A DNA stretch of 64,000 nt from Adiantum capillus-veneris (taxonomy: Eukaryota > Streptophyta > Polypodiopsida > Polypodiales > Pteridaceae). A program made the translations under genes and the position numbers. Where the stretch lies: assembly GCA_014529385.2 (NCBI GenBank), contig CM043952.1:71431299-71495298 (forward strand), given 5' to 3'. The notes below the pieces were generated by a model. The model worked only from the letters and a program-made list of their open reading frames with translations. It had not been told where the DNA came from and made no database searches. Of this stretch, positions 57,741 through 64,000 are shown piece by piece (the stretch's first letter is position 1; each line of letters starts with the position of its first letter).

Positions 57741-60700
57741 TTTCAGCTCAAAAATGGCTGAAATGAGCGTCGCAATAGAGAGTCCACATCGTGGTTGGGA
57801 GAGGAAGGTATGTAGGGAGAGCTCATGGCTGAATATATGGGGAAAAGAGGACCTAATGTGGTCAAAAGCTGAGCACTCAAGTAGTGTGTGGTACTCACTC
57901 TCTCGCACTTGACGAGGGCATAAGGTGCAAAGTCGATGACACTCCTCGCCAGTGCCCCAACGTCCTGTCTCGCAGCGTAGAGAATGGGAGCTAAGACGAA
58001 TGGAGGCAATGGTGCGGATCGCACTCAACGGGATGGGCTCAAGGATGTAGGAATGGGTTCGGTTACCTCGTTCCGAGAAGAAGAGAGATTTGTAGTTTGG
58101 GGCAACGTGTGTGGTGTAATGGCTGAAGCGAGAACCTCCGGATTTCTCCCAAGCCATGATACATTGGCGTTGTAAGAAGGACTCATTAACTTGGGAGTCG
58201 ATCGACGCATCCTTGACCAAGTGACATGCATCCCATCTTCCAAACCATTTCTTGATATCAAGCATCCACCCCGAACTTAGTATTTTGCTCTTGCATGTCT
58301 TTTGAACCTTTTGACTTGCTTCATATGCGATTCTAGGAAGTCGATGCAAAGGGCTACGTTGTGTCTTACGCATGTACTCCACAACCCTTTCCATGCCCAA
58401 GATCTCAATGGGAAGCGATCCGGACTCAAGAAGTAAGAGCATGTAGGGTGTTTGTGTCTTGACTTGGAGAAAGTTGGTGAGAAAACGCTTTTGGACATTC
58501 TCAAAATCTTTCCAAGTAGACTTCCCGATGCTTCCACCCCACACCTCCACTCCATAAAGAAGCACCGGTGTCACCAATGTGTCAAAGAGGTACTTTTTGA
58601 GAGCCCAACACTTGATCTCTCCTGCATTGCACATGTTCTCAAATGCATAATAAGCCCTCTTTCCGGCTTCCAAGCGACGCATTGCACAATCCTTCCATTT
58701 ATGATTGGATGGAACCTCAAGGCCAAGGTACTTGAAGTGATCTACCACTTCATGTTTCTCACTGTTGTATACAATGCGTGGATTTTCGTCATTGAGGGTC
58801 TTTACAAGCATAACCTTGGTTTTGGATCCATTCACGATCAGCCCGCTATGTAGGCAAAAGCGTTCCAAGACACTCATAAGCTTTTGTGCATCTTCTAAGG
58901 TATGTGCCAAGAGCACTACATCATCGGCATAAAGCAAAAGCATGATCACCGCATTTCCAATCTTAACCTCTTCTATGCCTTCTTGCTGCATAAAATCAAG
59001 AACCATGTATTCCAATTCATCAATGAGTAGCCCAAAGAGGGTTGGGGAAAGTGGGCATCCTTGTTTGACACCAATAGTGCTTGCAAAAAATTCTGAAATT
59101 CCATCTCCCATACGTAATCGACATATCACTTTTTGGTAGATGCGAAAGACTGCATGCATAAATTCTCTCGGCACTTGAAGGCTTTGCATACGTCTCCAAA
59201 GATTTCCTCGGGGTACCATGTCAAAAGCTTTCTTGAAATCCACAAAGCAACAATACAACTTTTTTCCTTTCAATCGAGACGCTTCCATAAGAACTCGAAG
59301 AGTGACAAGCTGATCAATAGTGCTATGATGCTTTCGAAAACCTGCTTGGCCAAGCGCACGTTTGCCATTCTTTTCAGCCCATTCACTTATCCTCATCTCC
59401 ATGATACATCCAAATAACTTTGCCATCAAAGAACCAACCATTATAGTGCGATAGTTGTTCACATTGTTTACATCTCCTCCTTTGTGCAAAGGTTTGATCC
59501 AATTTGCACTCCAATCATGAGGCATGCCATACTGAAGTGCAAGGTTAAACATATCGCATATCCAATATCGTGTTTTCTTGCTTGTCCATTTAATCATTTC
59601 AGCCTTGACACCTTGAAGGTCACCTGCCTTGCGAGTAGCAAGTTTCTCAAGCGCGCGGCATACATCTTCAATGGTAAAGAAGGGAGACATAAATGGAAGG
59701 GAGCTACAACCCTCCATCTTATCAACATTGGGTTGCTCATAGAGGTTCTTACAATGCATATACATATCCTCAAGAGTCAAGTCACCAAAGCTCTCAACGC
59801 GCTTGCCTTTTAGATTTTGCCAAAACTTGCCACATGCATGTGCTTTCTCTTGTGCTAAAAGAAGTTGTTTTTCGACTTCCCACCTTCTCCTCTTCTTTTG
59901 AACAAGTGCTTTGTATGTGTGTGAACATTCCAAGTAAACTTCCTTGTCTTTGATTGCATCCAATCTTAGCAAGTGTTTTCGGGCTTGACTACATTCCATG
60001 TCAAACCATTTCTTCTTGGTGCTACCCTTCTTAGACCTTTTGCAAGACATGTGTTTCACCGAAAAGCATTCCTTCGCACAAGAGAAAATTACTTCTTTGA
60101 AAACTTTCCACTTGCATTCTAATGTTGGGCTCCCTTGATGCTCTATCATGCCTAACATTTGGTCCACCATATCAGCATATATAATTGCTCGTTTGAAGTC
60201 TAGACGTAGGTACAAATGATTCACATCATGATTGGAGGCTACATGCTCGGTCCGTTTACCACACTTGAGGTCAATACATAACATCCTATGATCCGATTCC
60301 GGATTCCATTCACCAAGTGTAAAGCTTTGTATGCATTCTAAAGTGGCTTCTGAGAACAACATATAGTCAATCACGCTAGCACCATTGTGCTTTCTACATG
60401 TAAAGTCATTGGTGCCTTGCCATAGAGATACACCATTTGCAATGAGCATTCCGGTACTATTGCACATATGTAGAAGTGACTTTCCATAGTGATCCACTTC
60501 TTTTGCATCATTAGAACTTCGATTATACATGTATGAGTCATCCACTCTTCTTGATACATGCGGAATGTCAACTTGTTGTGTGTCGTGTTGTAACATATTT
60601 GTGCGAGCATTCATGTCTCCAAAAACAATGACTTCACCTTGATCCTTGTAATGAGCAATGTCTTCCTCTAGTTCAGCAAAGGGCTGACCTCTATCCATAT

Positions 60701-61088
60701 TCAAGCGAGCATAAAAGTTGGAGTCATAGTGAGGAATGTAGCAGCCGGCCACAAACATGACTTGACCATTTGGTGGGCTGATTTTCAGCCATAAGTAGCG
60801 TTTATACTTATCTTCTTTGACAATGGAAACATCTTTCAAACCCTTTTTGGTCATACATGCTACGCCTCCTTGGCCTCTTCGTTGCTTTGCATTTTTGGCC
60901 CACATCAAAGAATGTACATCGTATTTGTCAAATCCAAGAATTCGTTGCGCATCATGCTCCCATGTTTCGACAAGAAGTATCACATCGGAGTCATTGGTAA
61001 GCTCATCAATGCCAATTCCCGCATTCCATGGATACCCGTTACAATTCCAAAAGCTTATTCGCAAGCGTGAGTTGGTCTCATAGATCAT
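57738..61088 (-). CDS. LINE ORF2: endonuclease and reverse transcriptase
   Basis: An 1,116-codon open frame. The start ATG at 61088 lies six bases after the ORF1 stop, and the sister LINE aligns from the same codon. Residues about 10-250 form an APE-type endonuclease: SFWNCNGYPWNAG, LLVETWEHD, VIVFGDMNART, SVIDYML and PESDHRMLCID supply the Asn, Glu, Asp/Asn and His landmarks. RT spans about 450-800 with GQAGFRKHHSTID, FVDFKKAFDMVP, GVKQGCPLSPTLFG and the catalytic YADDVVLL. Near the C-terminus CTLC plus HTLLEC forms a zinc-knuckle-like motif. The normal end FEHRES... is replaced by FELK and a stop at the tandem junction. Such proteins nick target DNA and prime reverse transcription at the nick. 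Confidence 0.92.
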   Translation of the reverse strand: MIYETNSRLRISFWNCNGYPWNAGIGIDELTNDSDVILLVETWEHDAQRILGFDKYDVHSLMWAKNAKQRRGQGGVACMTKKGLKDVSIVKEDKYKRYLWLKISPPNGQVMFVAGCYIPHYDSNFYARLNMDRGQPFAELEEDIAHYKDQGEVIVFGDMNARTNMLQHDTQQVDIPHVSRRVDDSYMYNRSSNDAKEVDHYGKSLLHMCNSTGMLIANGVSLWQGTNDFTCRKHNGASVIDYMLFSEATLECIQSFTLGEWNPESDHRMLCIDLKCGKRTEHVASNHDVNHLYLRLDFKRAIIYADMVDQMLGMIEHQGSPTLECKWKVFKEVIFSCAKECFSVKHMSCKRSKKGSTKKKWFDMECSQARKHLLRLDAIKDKEVYLECSHTYKALVQKKRRRWEVEKQLLLAQEKAHACGKFWQNLKGKRVESFGDLTLEDMYMHCKNLYEQPNVDKMEGCSSLPFMSPFFTIEDVCRALEKLATRKAGDLQGVKAEMIKWTSKKTRYWICDMFNLALQYGMPHDWSANWIKPLHKGGDVNNVNNYRTIMVGSLMAKLFGCIMEMRISEWAEKNGKRALGQAGFRKHHSTIDQLVTLRVLMEASRLKGKKLYCCFVDFKKAFDMVPRGNLWRRMQSLQVPREFMHAVFRIYQKVICRLRMGDGISEFFASTIGVKQGCPLSPTLFGLLIDELEYMVLDFMQQEGIEEVKIGNAVIMLLLYADDVVLLAHTLEDAQKLMSVLERFCLHSGLIVNGSKTKVMLVKTLNDENPRIVYNSEKHEVVDHFKYLGLEVPSNHKWKDCAMRRLEAGKRAYYAFENMCNAGEIKCWALKKYLFDTLVTPVLLYGVEVWGGSIGKSTWKDFENVQKRFLTNFLQVKTQTPYMLLLLESGSLPIEILGMERVVEYMRKTQRSPLHRLPRIAYEASQKVQKTCKSKILSSGWMLDIKKWFGRWDACHLVKDASIDSQVNESFLQRQCIMAWEKSGGSRFSHYTTHVAPNYKSLFFSERGNRTHSYILEPIPLSAIRTIASIRLSSHSLRCETGRWGTGEECHRLCTLCPRQVRESEYHTLLECSAFDHIRSSFPHIFSHELSLHTFLSQPRCGLSIATLISAIFELK

Positions 61089-61094
61089 GTGTCC

Positions 61095-62036
61095 CTATTT
61101 GTTGGGTGGACTTGCATCCTCCTCAAGTGACTTTTCTTCTTGAGATGATACCTTAACCTTCTTGCTTCTTTCCTCGTATGCTTTGCGACGTACATTTTGT
61201 TGCATAAGAGTGCGATCCTCATATACATTACAACCCGTTCCTTTGAGGTAGATCCAACCATTGTCAAGGATGATCTTTCTCTTTACCTCATCAGCCATGG
61301 TACATACAATAGGTCTTTCTCCCGAGCGAGGGACTCCTTGTTTTCCAACTCGATGTGCACCATAAGCCATGATTCCTGACATGCCAAAGTGTGTAGCAAA
61401 AAACTCTTCAATAGCAACCGCAAGATATTGGGGTGTTTCCATGCTTTTCTCCTTGATTCCACGAATGACGATGTTCTTTGAGCGTTTTTGTTGTTCTTGC
61501 AATTCTTGAGTGTCCACATTCTCTACATTCTTTGCTTGGACAACGGCTTGCGTGATAGGAGATGTAGAAACCACATTATCCTTACATATATCAGCCCATG
61601 ATTTGGATGCATTTCTCATCTCACATACATCATGTCGTATTGTATCTATCGTTTCCTCTTTCAATACATGATCACTCTCAACTTTGCTCAAGCGCTCTTT
61701 CACTACATTCATGTCCACAAGAGAGCGTTTACATTCTTGAACTTCATTCTCAAGATGCATCAAGCGTGTTGTTTGCATTTCAAGAACCTTCTTGAGGTGC
61801 TCATTCTCCACAACGAGAACTCTTAAAGTACCATTCTCCATTGCAAGTGCGCGCAACTCTTCACCTTGCTTGTTGACGGTTTCTTGTAACGAGATCAAGT
61901 AAGCCATGATCATTGCTTCCGTTGTTGTAGACGATGTTGTTGGATTAGTATCCAAATTCCTTGGAGATTTTGCATCATTCTCCATGGCGAGTGTGGCTTT
62001 TCCACCCTTGCGAGTTTTGTCTGACATTGCCTTCAA
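61095..62036 (-). CDS. LINE ORF1: coiled-coil, RRM-like RNA-binding protein
   Basis: 313 codons, intact. A basic, Ser/Thr-rich start (SDKTRKGGKATLAMENDA) is followed by a long heptad coiled coil at about 45-125 (ALAMENGTLRVLVVENEHLK, LEMQTTRLMHLENEVQECKR). An RRM-like domain lies at about 185-275: RSKNIVIRGIKEK, AIEEFFATHFGMSGIMAYGA, GERPIVCTMADEVKRK, then the CTD-like VYEDRTLMQQNVRRKAYEER. This order matches L1-type ORF1p, which trimerises and coats element RNA. The start is one of two nearby Met codons (MKAM). Charged C-terminal tail. Confidence 0.88.
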   Translation of the reverse strand: MKAMSDKTRKGGKATLAMENDAKSPRNLDTNPTTSSTTTEAMIMAYLISLQETVNKQGEELRALAMENGTLRVLVVENEHLKKVLEMQTTRLMHLENEVQECKRSLVDMNVVKERLSKVESDHVLKEETIDTIRHDVCEMRNASKSWADICKDNVVSTSPITQAVVQAKNVENVDTQELQEQQKRSKNIVIRGIKEKSMETPQYLAVAIEEFFATHFGMSGIMAYGAHRVGKQGVPRSGERPIVCTMADEVKRKIILDNGWIYLKGTGCNVYEDRTLMQQNVRRKAYEERSKKVKVSSQEEKSLEEDASPPNK

Positions 62037-62235
62037 GTCGGCAACAAAAACGCAAAGTTTTGACAGTTTTTTCAGTTTTGAGATGCTGTTACAGCAAAGC
62101 CTTTCATTACACAGAAAAATTTTGTCTTTACATCAATGCGTAGAGGGCTTCGTGCTCTTCGATTGAGGCTATAGATCACCTAAATCGGAGTTCGGATGAG
62201 CAAGTTATGGTCAAAAGAGTGAACTGCTGCCTACT
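62037..62235 (-). other. LINE 5' UTR
   Basis: Minus-strand leader containing CTCTACGCATTGATGTAAAGAC (shared with 14440-14462) and, further 5', CATAACTTGCTCATCCGAAC. The sister LINE starts about 80 bp later, so the true 5' end is uncertain. Confidence 0.6.
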
Positions 62236-62249
62236 AGGTCAAAAAACGG

Positions 62250-62250
<1 letters not shown>

Positions 62251-62327
<77 letters not shown>

Positions 62328-63156
62328 ACGAGGGAGAGAAAGAGAGAGATAGAGGGAAATAGGGATAAGGAAAGAGAGAGAGTAGATAGAGAGGGAGAGA
62401 AAGAAAGGAATAGAAATAGAGAGAAAGAAAGAGAAAGAGATAAAGAGGGAAATAGGAATAGGGAAAGAGAGAGAGCAAATAGAGAGGGAGCGAAAGAGAG
62501 GAACATAGATAGAGAGAAAGAAAGAGAGATAGAGAAAGAGATAGAAAGAGGAAGAGAGAGAGAGGTAGAGAAAGAAAGAGAGATAGAGCGAGAGAGGGAA
62601 AGAGGGAGAGAAAGAGAGAGATAGAGGGAAATAGGGATAGGAAATGAGAGAGAGTAGATAGAGAGGGAGCGAAAGAGAGGAATAGAGATGGAGAGAAAGA
62701 AAGAGAGAGAGAGAGAAAGAGAGGGAGAGAGGGAAAGAGGGAGAGAAAGAGAGGGATAGAGGGAAAGAGGTAGAGAAAGAAAGAGAGACATAGAGAGGTA
62801 GAGAAAGAAAGAGAGAGATATAGAGGGAGAGATAGAGTGAGAGAGGGAAAGTGGGAGAGAAAGAGAGAGATAGAGGGAAATAGGGATAGGGAAAGAGAGA
62901 GAGCAGATAGAGAGGGAGAGAAAGAGAGGAATAGAGATAGAGAGAAAGAAAGGGAGAGAAGGAAAGAGAGAGAAAGATAAAGGGAGAGAGGGAGAGAAAG
63001 AGAGAGATAGAGGGAAATAGGGATAGGGAAAGAGAGAGAGTAGATAGAGAGGGAGAGAAAGAGAGAGATAGAGGGAAATAGGGATAGGGAAAGAGAGAGA
63101 GTAGATAGAGAGGGAGAGAAAGAGAGGAATAGAGATAGAGAGAAAGAGAGGGCGAG

Positions 63157-63222
<66 letters not shown>

Positions 63223-63260
63223 GCGGGAGGGAAAGAGGGAGACAAAGAGAGAGAAAGCGA
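62251..63260. repeat. (GT)n followed by about 1 kb GA-rich satellite
   Basis: (GT)n at 62251-62288, (GA)n at 62288-62322, then degenerate GA-rich repeats in which GAGGGAAATAGGGATAGGG recurs at about 62351, 62447, 62621, 62871, 63008 and 63069, and a pure (GA)n at 63160-63218. Long Leu/Ser/Pro frames across it on the minus strand are composition artefacts. Confidence 0.85.
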
Positions 63261-63261
63261 A

Positions 63262-63649
63262 GGGCAGCCCATCCCCAAGCTTGGAGGGTGTAGGTAGAAG
63301 ACAATGGGTTCCACCTGTAAAACATATGATCTATGTTTTGCAATAATGAGATGAAGCGGCTGCCTCAGTTTGTGAGGCCATTATAAGACATGGTGGATGT
63401 CCTTGGAGGGTGTAGGTAGAAGACAATGGGTTCCACCTATAAAACATGTTGATCTATGTTTTGCAATAATGAGATGAAGCGGCTGCCTCAGTTTGTGAGG
63501 CCATTCTAGGACATGGTGGATGTCCTTGGGGCGCTCTTGTGGACGTATGTGAAGCCCGAAAAAGTGGTACCCAAGTCCAAAGCCACCATGACCACCTGCC
63601 CAGACCTCCATGCCTTGGCAGAAGATGTCGTCCATGTTTGGCTTCTCAT
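63262..63649 (-). pseudogene. HSPA12-like Hsp70 N-terminal fragment
   Basis: From an ATG at 63649 the minus strand reads 47 codons with QVVMVALDLGTTFSGFTYVH; DLGTTFSG (63554-63577) is the phosphate-1 loop of the Hsp70/actin ATPase fold, and the V-A-hydrophobic-D-hydrophobic-GTT context fits the HSPA12 branch. A TAG follows at 63506. In a shifted frame come SSHYCKT, stop, INMFYRWNPLSSTYTLQ and finally AWGWAAL, resembling the YCKTQT...FY and A(W/F)GW/YxA segments of that branch. A 122 bp internal stretch is duplicated, which breaks the frame. The left side is cut by the GA satellite. This is the only trace of a likely host gene. Orthology is inferred. Confidence 0.55.
63281..63525. repeat. Tandem duplication of 122-123 bp
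   Basis: Two adjacent copies (63281-63402 and 63403-63525), both starting TTGGAGGGTGTAGGTAG (CCTTGG at the third boundary) and containing GAAGCGGCTGCCTCAG, with only a few differences. It lies inside the HSPA12-like fragment. Confidence 0.88.
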
Positions 63650-64000
63650 CTCTGAGAGTGCTTGCTTTACATGGAGGCGCAGACATGACTCCGGGATGGA
63701 GAGAGAGAGAGATAGAGTGAGAGAAATAGAAGTATTTATTGTATTACATTAGAATTGTAATGTTACGATCAATTGATCACTTAGATGTTGAATTTAGGTG
63801 CAGCCAACATAAAACAATGGCTACATTTACAACCTTAACATATATATGTGTGTACATATATATCTCTTTATGCATGTATGTAGGCACTAACTACGAGAGC
63901 ATAGCATCCGAAGGTTACACGCTTCCTCTTGGGTATAGTCCTTTTTTAATTGTGGCGTTGCGGTCATTGATCCACTCATGCATGGATTACCGCAATGTAC
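63650..64000. other. No recognisable gene
   Basis: Includes the region upstream of the HSPA12-like ATG, a short (GA)n at 63698-63722 and AT-rich sequence with TATATATG motifs. Nothing else is supported. Confidence 0.5.

Larger units (their letters stand above)
57741..62235 (-). mobile_element. L1-type LINE, 5' complete, coding nearly intact
   Basis: 5' UTR, ORF1 and ORF2 in order on the minus strand, the two ORFs separated by six bases. Only the last dozen or so ORF2 codons and the 3' UTR are missing, replaced by the tandem ORF2 copy. This is the least damaged element in the window. Confidence 0.9.

Noticed and set aside
58452-58853. Plus-strand 133-codon frame, also at 55427
   Set aside because: Antisense of LINE ORF2 RT; no independent support.
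62211-63343. Open frames of 367-369 codons rich in Leu, Ser, Pro, Phe on the minus strand
   Set aside because: They run through GA/TC satellite; the composition alone keeps them open in several frames at once.

Overview
This window looks like a repeat-rich, heterochromatin-like stretch of a land-plant nuclear genome. Ty3/gypsy chromoviruses, Ty1/copia relics, CACTA (En/Spm) transposons, L1-type LINEs and plant-style GT-AG introns lie nested in one another, and no intact single-copy host gene is visible. The lineage cannot be fixed from sequence alone; a large-genome plant, possibly a non-seed plant, would fit. Nearly every coding stretch is a broken transposable-element gene. The exceptions are the two ORFs of one LINE at 57.7-62.0 kb.

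Layout. 1-3360: start of a minus-strand chromovirus (pol start, leader, 5' LTR) joined to the 5' end of a CACTA tnp2 pseudogene. 3361-7117: 3' part of an unrecognised LTR element whose internal region codes for coiled-coil protein remnants. 7118-14433: second, longer copy of the first block, interrupted by a 2.6 kb non-coding LTR element (LARD/TRIM type) with a perfect 5 bp target duplication. 14434-21990: LINE (+) broken by a truncated CACTA element at 17647-20790. 22-23 kb: simple repeats. 22.97-27.39 kb: third chromovirus segment, in which one LTR has pol on one side and gag on the other. 27.4-29.1 kb: no recognisable gene. 29.1-32.1 kb: RNase H fragment, then a plus-strand LTR, leader and AT-rich repeat. 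32.1-32.8 kb: simple repeats and a CACTA end. 32.8-37.0 kb: a different, heavily decayed gypsy pol (+). 37-39.5 kb: no gene. 39.5-42.2 kb: CACTA exon relic, small LTR, copia 3' end. 43.3-44.8 kb: inverted copy of the coiled-coil LTR element. 44.8-49.3 kb: chromovirus LTR, integrase and RT (minus), ending in the same AT-rich repeat. 50.0-54.05 kb: nearly full-length CACTA tnp2 pseudogene (minus). 54.6-62.2 kb: two LINE copies in tandem (minus). 62.2-63.3 kb: GT/GA satellite. 63.26-63.65 kb: remnant resembling the N-terminus of an HSPA12-like Hsp70.

The elements fall into families. The chromovirus has five LTRs here in two subfamilies: two LTRs carry a 183 bp GT...AG segment that the other three lack, consistent with an intron lost by splicing before reverse transcription. 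The two intron-bearing halves (29.9-32.1 kb and 44.9-49.3 kb) look like the separated parts of one element type split at an AT-rich repeat, probably by inversion. The CACTA tnp2 copies share a frameshift and a stop, so an already defective version was amplified. All identities below come from reading motifs by eye; no alignment or database search was run.
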